64,000 nt of DNA from positions 55,693-119,692 of the forward strand of contig CADCBO010000020.1 of assembly GCA_902799685.1 (NCBI GenBank). Direction: 5' to 3'. Under the pieces are notes generated by a model that did no database searches, was not told the DNA's origin, and saw only the letters and a program-made list of their open reading frames with translations. Made by a program: the position numbers and the translations under genes. Within the stretch, counting starts at the first letter, position 1, and each line of letters opens with the position of its first letter. Source of the stretch: an uncultured Bacteroidales bacterium. Its GTDB lineage: Bacteria > Bacteroidota > Bacteroidia > Bacteroidales > Bacteroidaceae. This document shows positions 17,306 through 25,323 of this stretch, in pieces.

Positions 17306-18680
17306 GCAAAAGGTAATAAACGCAGTCCGTATCCCGGTAGAACTCACGGGCGCCCCAGCGCTGCCAGTACCCGTGGGTTTTAAGGCGGTGCAGGACGGGA
17401 ATGAAAATGAAGTCATAGTTGGCCCTTAGCTCCGGCATGATATCCATCATCATGTCATAGTTTAGGCGTGTGCCGCGATAGTCTTCACGTACTATGAATG
17501 AGAACACCGCCGTATAACGCTGACTGTTCAATTTGGCCAGAAGGTCCGGATTATCCTTTTGTATTTGAGCGGTTTCCTCTTCAATGCGGTAGTCGCTCAT
17601 ATTTAGCAGCCCAATAACATCACCATTTTCATCTACAGCCTTGACACTGAGCAGCCAGTTGAAATGAAGGTCCCTGACCCAGCCTTCAACTTCATTACGG
17701 TCAAAGCCGTACTGCCGCGTAATCCAATCCACGGTTAACGGGGCATCAGACGGCTTCATTCTTTGCAACGTATAAGACGGATTCAAGGTTACTACATTAT
17801 ATGTAAGAAGTATCTCAGGATGATATGAGAGTTTTGCCTTACGCAGACCCTCAAGCCCCATATCCTCCTCGCGGTTAACATAGATGAACCGCTCCGGCAG
17901 ATGTGCACAAAACTGCTGGTTGATGACACTGAAAGCTCCTTCGACATTGCGGTCAGCTTTCTCTACGCAAACATCAAACGTGTCATTGGTTACGGCCGAT
18001 CCATACGTGAATGCCACCATCCTGCCATCCACATAGATGCTGCCGCCCAGCATACCCAGCTCATCCCAATGAGCAAATATGGTCTCCATCACATCATGCT
18101 CAGCCTGTATGGTATCACCCCATGACGGGTTCTCATGCTCCTTCTCATCCTGCCACAAAGCAACCACCCTGCGACATTCATCAAACATATCAGGCGTAAG
18201 GGGCCGATACACATAACCGGAATAAAGGGTATTGAAACGGTTCACATGGTTACGCTTGGCCTTGAGTTTACCTCCTTGTAACGATGCCAAATCAGAACGC
18301 TTATAAATGTAATCATATTGGTCACGTACAGATTCCACACTGATATTGATACCCTCATGGCATGCATTCTGTTGTAACTGCAGAGCCGCATCATCCTCCA
18401 TGCCTAACAGAATGAGCTTTTGGCTGCAGTCCTCACATAATGTCTGAAGCAGTTCACAAGACGGGACACCCTGCATGCAGAGCATGTACGCACGCTCTCC
18501 ATCCAGATTGAAACGCAACACGATAGCATCCTTCAGCACACAAACCTCAGTTCCAAACCACTTTTGCCAACCTACAAGATTTGCAAAGGTAAAGTTGCAG
18601 TTACGGCGTCCAGACTGCAGGCTTACAGACTGCACCGCTTCACGGTCAGCTATGGTAAGTTTATGGAAATCAATCCTCAT
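17292..18680 (-). CDS. DUF2156-type acyltransferase fold protein
   Basis: 462 residues from ATG 18680. The first ~290 residues match DUF2156 (MprF-like, tandem GNAT fold): FANLVGWQKWFG, KLKAKRNHVNRF, GGSIYVDGRMVAFTYGS and FIYVNREEDMGLEGLRKAKLSYHPE. The last ~150 residues look like a further GNAT domain (VIGLLNMSDYRIE, AVFSFIVREDYRGT). The DUF2156 part usually transfers aminoacyl groups to lipids or peptides; there is no membrane part here, so the substrate is open. It is the third gene of an operon, overlapping the MarR gene by 11 bp. Confidence 0.7.
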   Translation of the reverse strand: MRIDFHKLTIADREAVQSVSLQSGRRNCNFTFANLVGWQKWFGTEVCVLKDAIVLRFNLDGERAYMLCMQGVPSCELLQTLCEDCSQKLILLGMEDDAALQLQQNACHEGINISVESVRDQYDYIYKRSDLASLQGGKLKAKRNHVNRFNTLYSGYVYRPLTPDMFDECRRVVALWQDEKEHENPSWGDTIQAEHDVMETIFAHWDELGMLGGSIYVDGRMVAFTYGSAVTNDTFDVCVEKADRNVEGAFSVINQQFCAHLPERFIYVNREEDMGLEGLRKAKLSYHPEILLTYNVVTLNPSYTLQRMKPSDAPLTVDWITRQYGFDRNEVEGWVRDLHFNWLLSVKAVDENGDVIGLLNMSDYRIEEETAQIQKDNPDLLAKLNSQRYTAVFSFIVREDYRGTRLNYDMMMDIMPELRANYDFIFIPVLHRLKTHGYWQRWGAREFYRDTDCVYYLLPISQ

Positions 18681-19128
18681 TCTGGTTTTGCTGGTTATCA
18701 AGTTTTGCAATTATGTCATCCAGCATTCCGAACAATGCAGGAACAGTATCAGGGGTTACACTTTTACATATAACCGCACTGCCTACTTTCATGGGGACAT
18801 CGGACAGCAGGTTCTGAAGAATATGTCCTTTCTCTGTAAGGGTTACGATCACCTGACGCGCATCGGCAGAGCCTTTACTGCGAATCAGAATACCTTGTAA
18901 TTCCATTCGCTTAAGGAGAGGTGTTACGGTGTTCGTTTCCAGCATAAGCCGTTTGGCAATGTCATTTACCGGCTGCGCATCCTTCTCCCACAGAACCATC
19001 AGTACAAGATACTGCGGATAGGTCAATCCATGTTCCGAAAGTAACGGATGATAGGCCTGGGTAAGAAGGCGCGATGCGGTGTACAGCCTGAAACAGAGCT
19101 GGTTGTCAAGCTTGAACTGCTCTTTCAT
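18670..19128 (-). CDS. OhrR-like MarR family peroxide-sensing repressor
   Basis: 152 residues. The N-terminus LDNQLCFRLYTASRLLTQAY is that of OhrR, with the single reactive cysteine at position 12; GLTYPQYLVLMVLWE and NTVTPLLKRMELQGILIRSKGSADARQV are the winged helix. OhrR-type proteins release DNA when this Cys is oxidised by organic peroxides. It overlaps the glutathione peroxidase gene by 4 bp (ATGA), so sensor and detoxifying enzyme are coupled, and a strong palindromic operator lies before that operon. Confidence 0.8.
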   Translation of the reverse strand: MKEQFKLDNQLCFRLYTASRLLTQAYHPLLSEHGLTYPQYLVLMVLWEKDAQPVNDIAKRLMLETNTVTPLLKRMELQGILIRSKGSADARQVIVTLTEKGHILQNLLSDVPMKVGSAVICKSVTPDTVPALFGMLDDIIAKLDNQQNQNED

Positions 19129-19670
19129 TTAAGGAATTCAATTATGTCCTTCTCAATATCATTGGGAGTCATTACGGGCGCATAACGCTTTATCTGTGAA
19201 CAATCACGATTAATCAGGAATTTGGTAAAGTTCCATAGTATGTCACTCTCCTTTTCTACACTCTTGCTAAGAGTCTTGAGCATCTTTTGTGTTGCCTTGG
19301 CCTTGAGGCCTTTATACTCCTCTTTAGGAGCAACCTCTTTGAGGTATGTAAATACAGGGTGTTCTGCAGCACCGTTTACATCAATCTTTTTCATGAGCGG
19401 GAATGTCACTCCGTGATTGATGCGGCAGAACTCCTCAATCTCGGCATCACTTCCAGGCTCCTGATGTGCAAACTGGTCACACGGGAAACCTAATATTATC
19501 AATCCCTGATCCTTATACTTCTGATATAGAGCCTCAAGCCCATCGTATTGAGGAGTGAAACCGCATTTTGAAGCAGTGTTCACAATCATAATAACCTTGC
19601 CCTCATACTGGGCCAAATCTGTCTCTACACCCTTGTTGTTCAATGCTTTGAAATCATAAATCCTTTTCAT
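19125..19670 (-). CDS. Cytoplasmic glutathione peroxidase family protein
   Basis: 181 residues without a signal. Catalytic Cys36 in NTASKCGFTPQY, Gln67 in FPCDQF (Asp where Asn is usual) and Trp146 in WNFTKFL. An insertion of about 25 residues (EYKGLKAKATQKMLKTLSKS) precedes the Trp motif, as in some longer members. First gene of the operon with the OhrR-like repressor and the DUF2156 gene. Its promoter carries two copies of a palindrome, so it is probably induced by peroxides. Confidence 0.85.
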   Translation of the reverse strand: MKRIYDFKALNNKGVETDLAQYEGKVIMIVNTASKCGFTPQYDGLEALYQKYKDQGLIILGFPCDQFAHQEPGSDAEIEEFCRINHGVTFPLMKKIDVNGAAEHPVFTYLKEVAPKEEYKGLKAKATQKMLKTLSKSVEKESDILWNFTKFLINRDCSQIKRYAPVMTPNDIEKDIIEFLK

Positions 19671-19685
19671 ATCCTTTTTCTATTT

Positions 19686-19737
19686 ATATCGTTTGCGATA
19701 CAAAAGTATGACAAATAATTTATGTCGCAAACGATAT
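19686..19737 (-). promoter_or_regulatory. Promoter and double palindromic operator of the gpx-ohrR operon
   Basis: ATATCGTTTGCGA (19686-19698) and its exact reverse complement (19725-19737) form a 13-bp inverted repeat. Each arm is itself a palindromic site (TATCG-TTTG-CGATA at 19687-19700; a variant at 19723-19736), with centres 36 bp apart. On the minus strand TTTG (19731-19728), 19 nt, TACTTTTG (19708-19701) is the promoter, so one site covers the -33 box and the other follows the -7 box. This is what autorepression by the OhrR-like protein would need. Confidence 0.7.
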
Positions 19738-19789
19738 TTTGAATTATTAACAAACCATTTGACTAACTTAGCGGCTAAATCAACAAAAA

Positions 19790-20590
19790 ATGCCTAACCC
19801 TCCTCACTGGAAACCGGATTTAGACTATTCATCCTGCCGTTTCTTTATACGCAGAATGGATACATCAAGCCATATCAAGACCGATGAAGTTCCTATGGCA
19901 AGACTGCCGCTAACAGGTTTTATCTTTGTCACTGACGGCCAGGTTCTGGTAGAAGCCGACGGCAACTCATATCTATGCCAGCCCGGCCACGTACTGATAA
20001 TACCTGCTCAATGCCCTTTTGCTATCAGGTATTATCATGACGCTGCAGGTTATTCAGGGGCATTTGACACATCGACGCTTTCAGATTCCCAACCGCTAAG
20101 ATTCCTGACTTCGCCAGTTCATCAGGCTTTCTGGTTTGATGAGGCGGTCTTTATGGGCGAACTTTTCAAGATGATCCTGGCATCATTTGAAAAAGGTGAT
20201 AATCTATTTGTGGAAAAGGCACTTGACCTATTCCTTTCACGGATCAAATCCGGACAGTCACAAGTTATACCTCAGTCAGTGAATGTTTTTCTTGAGTCTT
20301 TATTTGACCCCCAACGCACCATTGGTAATATAACCGGATATGCTCAAGCCGCCGGAATAAGTGAAAACTACCTGAGCCGCCAGGTTAAGCAATCAACGGG
20401 TCGCAGTGTTGGGGCATGGATAGACATAGCCAGAGTGGTCAGAGCAAAAAGACTACTTGCCGGAACATCTATGCCCATCATTGACATAGCATCAGCTGTA
20501 GGACTGGATGACCAATCCTACTTTGCACGTTTCTTTAAACGAGAGACAGGCCAGACACCAACCGGGTTTCGCAAGGCCATGCAAGGATAA
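19790..20590 (+). CDS. AraC family transcriptional regulator
   Basis: 266 residues. The N-terminal half is a cupin-like sensor (GFIFVTDGQVLVEADGNSYLCQPGHVLIIPA). The C-terminal ~100 residues are the double helix-turn-helix (GYAQAAGISENYLSRQVKQSTG, DIASAVGLDDQSYFARFFKRETGQTPTGFR). It is 63 bp upstream of a TonB receptor gene in the same direction and very likely controls it. A TAACTTAG box at 19764-19771 lies before the start. Confidence 0.85.
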   Translation: MPNPPHWKPDLDYSSCRFFIRRMDTSSHIKTDEVPMARLPLTGFIFVTDGQVLVEADGNSYLCQPGHVLIIPAQCPFAIRYYHDAAGYSGAFDTSTLSDSQPLRFLTSPVHQAFWFDEAVFMGELFKMILASFEKGDNLFVEKALDLFLSRIKSGQSQVIPQSVNVFLESLFDPQRTIGNITGYAQAAGISENYLSRQVKQSTGRSVGAWIDIARVVRAKRLLAGTSMPIIDIASAVGLDDQSYFARFFKRETGQTPTGFRKAMQG

Positions 20591-20653
20591 TCCTAATATC
20601 CATCACTATCGTTCTAAAAGATACTGCTGTTTTTACGGACCTTTGCATCCGCA

Positions 20654-22846
20654 ATGACAGCACTAGTCCTTATATCCGTTTTGGCAACCGTATCGCCATT
20701 ATGCGATACTCTCAGCCAGTATCTTCCTGATGTCACAGTGACGGCCCTAAAAGAGTCTGTTGCCTTGGAAAGTATTGCGTCGGCCGTATCGGATATCTCA
20801 TACCCCACATTAAAAAGCAACGGCATATATCGTCCTAACTCTCTGTCATCAATTGTTCCCGGCTTGCATATTCCTGACTACGGGGCATCAATGACATCAA
20901 CCATTTATCTGCGTGGCATGGGTTCCAGAATGGAAAATCCCGTAATGGGGCTTTACATAGACGGCATTCCCATATTGGACAAGAACGCATATGATTTTGA
21001 TTGGCAAGGTATAAACCGTGCCACCATGCTCCGCGGCCCTCAAGGAACGCTTTACGGGCGCAACAGCATGAGCGGAGTACTATCACTGTCCACCCTCTCT
21101 CCCACTGATGGTGCAAGACCTGTTATCAGCCTGGAATACGGAAACGCAAATACTGTCAGAGCCGGAGCATCTTTCATAATAGGCAACAATGCACTGACTA
21201 CCACATACAGGCATACAGACGGCTTTTTCATCAACACATACAAGAATGCGCAGTGTGACCCGTACGACGGCCTTGCCCTGCGTTGGAAATGGCAGAACCA
21301 CTCCCATGAAAACATGTGTATATCCAATATCCTTTCCGTAAATGTATCTAAAGAAGGTGGATTTGCATACGGGCTATGGCAGAACGACACTCTGTATCCG
21401 GTATCTTATAATGATGAGGGAAGCTACCGCAGGCTATCGGTTATAGAAGGATTCAAGCTGCATTATTGCGGTCAGACAATAAAAACCGATATTATTACCT
21501 CTCTGCAACTGCTATCCGATGATATGCGCATGGATCAGGATTACACAGACCGCTCTGTTTTCACCCTGCAGCAGAAACAGTTGAGCGGAGCCGGAACGCT
21601 GGAACTCACATTCCGCCGTGCTGATGACAATGCCATCTGGAAGCCACAGACCGGATTATTCTCCTTTTATAAAAGAAACAGTCTTTACGCCCCTGTAGTG
21701 TTCAAACGCGATGGTATAGAAACTTTGATACTGAATAACGCCAACAGCCATATCCCCGCTGAAATAGGCCAACTAGCTATTTCCGATGTAACAATGCCCG
21801 TAAACTCAGACTTTTTGATAGACACATGGAACACTGCTCTTTTCCACGAATCTGTCTTTGACCTGGGCCGCTGGATCATTACAGCCGGCCTACGTCTGGA
21901 CTATGAAGGCGGCAATATGGATTATGACTGCATGGCACGTCTTCACTACCGTTTTGAGCCCGTCATGACTCAAGACAAAGAACTGGACGTTCCATACTTA
22001 GGAGCTGTAAGCCACCATCATTTAGAACTTATTCCCAAACTGTCGGCACTGTTTAAGGCAACCGATGCCGTTACACTCTACACTACCGTCTCAAAAGGAT
22101 ACCGCTCAGGAGGCTTTAACACGCAGATATTCTCTGACATACTCCAGAACCTTACCATGAACGCCGTGATGCAGGATCTTGGAGTATATCTTGACAAACA
22201 GTTCGTATCGGTTTCGGCCGATAACACGGAATATGATCCAGAATACGCGTGGAATCTGGAACTTGGAACCCGTCTGCGCAAAGGCACGTTCAGTGCCAAT
22301 GCATCTGCCTATTATATGGATGTACGTAATCAGCAGCTGACTGTATTCCCGCCCGGAATGTCAACCGGCCGCATGATGACAAATGCCGGCCGTAGCCGCA
22401 GTATAGGTGTGGAAACAGAACTGTGCTGGAATCCGGAGCAGTTCCGCTCACATATTTCATGGTCGTGGTGTGATGCCCGCTTTGTAAGCTACTACGACGG
22501 CAACTTAGACTATTCGGGCAATCTCCTGCCCTATGTTCCCAAACATACTTTAAATTTAGGCGCAGGATACAGCCTCAGGATCAACAACAACACGCTTGAC
22601 ATAGATGCCAGCCTTAACGGTGCCGGTCCGTTTAATTGGGATGAAACCGGTTCAAGACAGGAACCTTTCCGGCTCAAGGCCGGTTGTCGTATAGCATTTG
22701 TCTTTGGGGACTGGGAGATCTACGTTCGCGGTGATAATCTGACCGGCACACAGGGCCGCACTTTCTATTTCAAATCTGTGGGCAATGAGTTCTATGCCTC
22801 CTGTAAGCCAAGAATGATAATGATAGGAACAAACATTAATTTATAA
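20654..22846 (+). CDS. TonB-dependent outer-membrane receptor
   Basis: 730 residues with signal peptide (LVLISVLATVSPLC). The plug domain is clear: SIVPGLHIPDYGASMTSTIYLRG, GLYIDGIPILDK and RGPQGTLYGRNSMSGVLS. The barrel follows to a C-terminal segment ending MIGTNINL. There is no SusD partner and no N-terminal carboxypeptidase-like domain, so it is more like a siderophore or small-ligand receptor than a glycan receptor. The AraC gene precedes it and a small lipoprotein gene follows after 5 bp. Confidence 0.85.
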   Translation: MTALVLISVLATVSPLCDTLSQYLPDVTVTALKESVALESIASAVSDISYPTLKSNGIYRPNSLSSIVPGLHIPDYGASMTSTIYLRGMGSRMENPVMGLYIDGIPILDKNAYDFDWQGINRATMLRGPQGTLYGRNSMSGVLSLSTLSPTDGARPVISLEYGNANTVRAGASFIIGNNALTTTYRHTDGFFINTYKNAQCDPYDGLALRWKWQNHSHENMCISNILSVNVSKEGGFAYGLWQNDTLYPVSYNDEGSYRRLSVIEGFKLHYCGQTIKTDIITSLQLLSDDMRMDQDYTDRSVFTLQQKQLSGAGTLELTFRRADDNAIWKPQTGLFSFYKRNSLYAPVVFKRDGIETLILNNANSHIPAEIGQLAISDVTMPVNSDFLIDTWNTALFHESVFDLGRWIITAGLRLDYEGGNMDYDCMARLHYRFEPVMTQDKELDVPYLGAVSHHHLELIPKLSALFKATDAVTLYTTVSKGYRSGGFNTQIFSDILQNLTMNAVMQDLGVYLDKQFVSVSADNTEYDPEYAWNLELGTRLRKGTFSANASAYYMDVRNQQLTVFPPGMSTGRMMTNAGRSRSIGVETELCWNPEQFRSHISWSWCDARFVSYYDGNLDYSGNLLPYVPKHTLNLGAGYSLRINNNTLDIDASLNGAGPFNWDETGSRQEPFRLKAGCRIAFVFGDWEIYVRGDNLTGTQGRTFYFKSVGNEFYASCKPRMIMIGTNINL

Positions 22847-22851
22847 ATACA

Positions 22852-23310
22852 ATGAAGAAATCAATTTACATTATGCTTGCCATTGCGGCAGTCCTTGCCG
22901 GTTGTGACAAATTGGAAAAAGAGAATGAGGAGCCTGTTTCGGTCCTTAAAAGTACCGATTACTCAGGAACCCTTACCGTAAATGCCTCCAGCGGAGCATT
23001 TGACACCGATAGCATAAAAGTCAGCTTTAATGCAACAGAGAGAGCGGATTCTGCATCCATTATTCTATATAAGGTAAAATTCTCGCCCAGAATGCCTGTG
23101 TCACTGGATGTAACCATACCTGGAATAGTCGTTAAGAAGACAGAAAAAGGAGCCATCCTTTCCTGTGACAGTATCGTGCCGCTTGCCATGGGCGGTGAAT
23201 ACCCAAACTACACGGTGAAAGGATTTCAGGGTGAGATTATGGATGACCTGTTAACCTTCTCACTCAACTTTGGCTCAACCCCCACATCATACCAAGGCAA
23301 AGCACAATAA
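22852..23310 (+). CDS. Small lipoprotein, possible calycin-like beta-barrel
   Basis: 152 residues with a lipobox (AVLAGC, Cys18). The rest is beta-rich (YSGTLTVNASSGAFDTDSIKVS, VSLDVTIPGIVVKKTEKGAILS, YTVKGFQGEIMDDLLTFSLNFG), which recalls the Bacteroidales calycin-like lipoproteins, though that match is tentative. Being 5 bp downstream of the TonB receptor, it is probably its partner in ligand capture. A long terminator hairpin follows. Confidence 0.55.
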   Translation: MKKSIYIMLAIAAVLAGCDKLEKENEEPVSVLKSTDYSGTLTVNASSGAFDTDSIKVSFNATERADSASIILYKVKFSPRMPVSLDVTIPGIVVKKTEKGAILSCDSIVPLAMGGEYPNYTVKGFQGEIMDDLLTFSLNFGSTPTSYQGKAQ

Positions 23311-23328
23311 AGGAATCACCTTTAAAAG

Positions 23329-23366
23329 TGAACCCCAAAAGATTTTTGAATATCTTTTGGGGTTCA
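23329..23366. terminator. Bidirectional terminator hairpin
   Basis: Perfect 15-bp arms TGAACCCCAAAAGAT and ATCTTTTGGGGTTCA around an 8-nt loop, between the converging lipoprotein gene (ends 23310) and permease gene (ends 23389). A-rich and T-rich arm bases give the expected U-tract on either strand. Confidence 0.8.
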
Positions 23367-23388
23367 TCTTATTGTTAAACTATCAGAT

Positions 23389-24684
23389 TCAGTTCTTGAT
23401 GACTCCGAATAGGATTCCTGCAACCAGCAGCGTAAACAGAATATTGAATCCCTGGGCGGCAAGGAACGCCTTAAGTGACTGGTTGTTCTCCTTAGCGAAT
23501 ATCTGCTTGAAGTTAGTCTCAAGACCTATGCAGACAAAAGCGATTGAGAAGAATATGTTCTGGAAGTTCTTGGCCAGGCTCTTGTAGGCAATGCCGTCGG
23601 CACTCTTGCCTGCAAAGAATATGCTGAACACTATTGAAGCAATCACCATGCCAACCACAAACTTGGGGAAGCGCTCCCATATAACCTTGCCCGATGTCTT
23701 CTCAACGCCCTGTGTACCGCGGAAAGACCAATACAGCGAGATAAAGAATGCAGCCACACCAATCAGAACATTCTGTGAAGCCTTTACGATAACAGCAGTC
23801 TGCCCTGCCTCATCGCCCAGGATTCCACCCGATGCAGCTACGGCTGCGGTTGTATCGATGGTACCGCCAATCCAAGCACCAGCAACCTGTGCCTGAGCCA
23901 GTTCATTGCCAGGGAAGAACAGCGGCAGCAGCCAGTTGCAAAGCAACGGCATAAGGTAAAGCATAGGAATAGCAACCACCATCACAAGTGAAATCACGTA
24001 TGAGAGTTTCTTCTGGTCACCCTTGATTGTACCGCAGGTGGCAATGGCGGCCGATACACCGCAGATACTTACAGAACTGGCCAGCATGGTTGCCATCTCA
24101 TCGTCAACCTTGAACACCTTACGTGATATCCAGAAACCGAAATACCATACGCACAGAACCACTATCAGAGCCTGTGCAAGACCGTATGCACCACTTTTGA
24201 GAACCTCCTGATAAAGCACAGTTGCACCCAGGCATACAATACCGATCTTGATATAGAACTCACTCTGAATGGCAGGCTTAAGCCAATCGGGAATCTTGAA
24301 GAAATTGCTTATTATCAGGCCCAGTATAACCGCAAAAAGCACAGCCTCAAGACCGTATTTCTTGCAGAACGGGATTGTGGCAAGTGCCAATGAAACCACT
24401 GTGAGTAGACATATTACAAGGAAAGACAGAAATATACCCTTGAACGGCTTGCCTGTAAGTGCCGATGACAGATACAGCAGAGCCAGTACAAACACAAAGA
24501 TATATACTGCACCCAACCATCCCTGAAGACTGCCCAGCGCATTTGCCGACTGACCGACCAGAATACCCGGAATCTTGAAACTGTTCATCACATTAGGAAA
24601 CAGCACGCAGAGTGCCAGCACAATGAATCCCAGAACGACTACAATCCATTCATCGTTCACCAAAGCTTTTCTAACATTACCCAT
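23389..24684 (-). CDS. YeiH/UPF0324 family putative sulfate exporter
   Basis: 431 residues with about ten or more membrane helices. Typical segments: GLIISNFFKIPDWLKPAIQSEFYIKIGIVCLGATVLYQE, SVSICGVSAAIATCGTIKG and VAGAWIGGTIDTTAAVAASG. The YeiH family is annotated as putative sulfate or anion exporters; the substrate is unproven. The gene is divergent from a membrane-anchored AraC-type regulator starting 73 bp away, a possible controller. Confidence 0.75.
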   Translation of the reverse strand: MGNVRKALVNDEWIVVVLGFIVLALCVLFPNVMNSFKIPGILVGQSANALGSLQGWLGAVYIFVFVLALLYLSSALTGKPFKGIFLSFLVICLLTVVSLALATIPFCKKYGLEAVLFAVILGLIISNFFKIPDWLKPAIQSEFYIKIGIVCLGATVLYQEVLKSGAYGLAQALIVVLCVWYFGFWISRKVFKVDDEMATMLASSVSICGVSAAIATCGTIKGDQKKLSYVISLVMVVAIPMLYLMPLLCNWLLPLFFPGNELAQAQVAGAWIGGTIDTTAAVAASGGILGDEAGQTAVIVKASQNVLIGVAAFFISLYWSFRGTQGVEKTSGKVIWERFPKFVVGMVIASIVFSIFFAGKSADGIAYKSLAKNFQNIFFSIAFVCIGLETNFKQIFAKENNQSLKAFLAAQGFNILFTLLVAGILFGVIKN

Positions 24685-24757
24685 AACAGATTTTTTAAAT
24701 CAACTGCGAATATAATAAGAATCACATTATATTTGCTAAAAAATTAGCTTAGTCTCT

Positions 24758-25258
24758 ATGGGTAACAATAATTTGCTTATTCTACTAATCCTATTGGTCA
24801 TTCTGCTGGCAAGCGCACTCACAGTGTTTGTCGTGCTGTTTATCAGGCGCGACAAAGCACTACGCAAATACTTGTTTCCGGATCATCACATCAATGCCAA
24901 TGATAATCCCGACACCAGATTACTTCAGGATATCAAGACTAAAATGGAGGATGAACGTGTATTTACAGACTGCTCTCTCACTCTCGACAAGTTGGCCAAG
25001 CTGCTGGGGACAAACAGAAGCACCTTGTCAAAAGCAATCAATACAAATATGGGAGTCAATTTCTCGACCTTCCTTAACAGCTACAGGATTAAAGAAGCCA
25101 TACGTATTTTCAATAGTGATACCGCACATAAATCATACAAGATAGAATCAATAGGACAAATGTGCGGTTTCAATACAAGGCAGGCCTTCCACCGGGCATT
25201 CAAGCAAGAGACTGGAATGAACACACGCCAGTACCTGAAGAAGCAGAAAAAGGGATGA
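24758..25258 (+). CDS. Membrane-anchored AraC-type DNA-binding protein
   Basis: 166 residues: one N-terminal membrane helix (LLILLILLVILLASALTVFVVLFI, residues 5-28), a short linker, and an AraC double HTH (TLDKLAKLLGTNRSTLSKAINTNMGVNF, SIGQMCGFNTRQAFHRAFKQETGMN). There is no sensor domain. It resembles the very C-terminus of the long TPR/AraC proteins of Bacteroidales, here as an independent gene. The promoter region is intact, so it is probably a real short protein. It is divergent from the YeiH gene and 65 bp upstream of a TonB receptor. Confidence 0.7.
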   Translation: MGNNNLLILLILLVILLASALTVFVVLFIRRDKALRKYLFPDHHINANDNPDTRLLQDIKTKMEDERVFTDCSLTLDKLAKLLGTNRSTLSKAINTNMGVNFSTFLNSYRIKEAIRIFNSDTAHKSYKIESIGQMCGFNTRQAFHRAFKQETGMNTRQYLKKQKKG

Positions 25259-25323
25259 CAAAATTTGTTTACAAGGAATCTTTCCGATATCTTCGCGGCC
25301 TGATTGGTTGACCGCAAAAACAT

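Noticed and set aside
25259-25323. Cobalamin riboswitch before the BtuB-like receptor
   Set aside because: The gap is 65 bp, too short for the aptamer, and no B12-box-like sequence is present.
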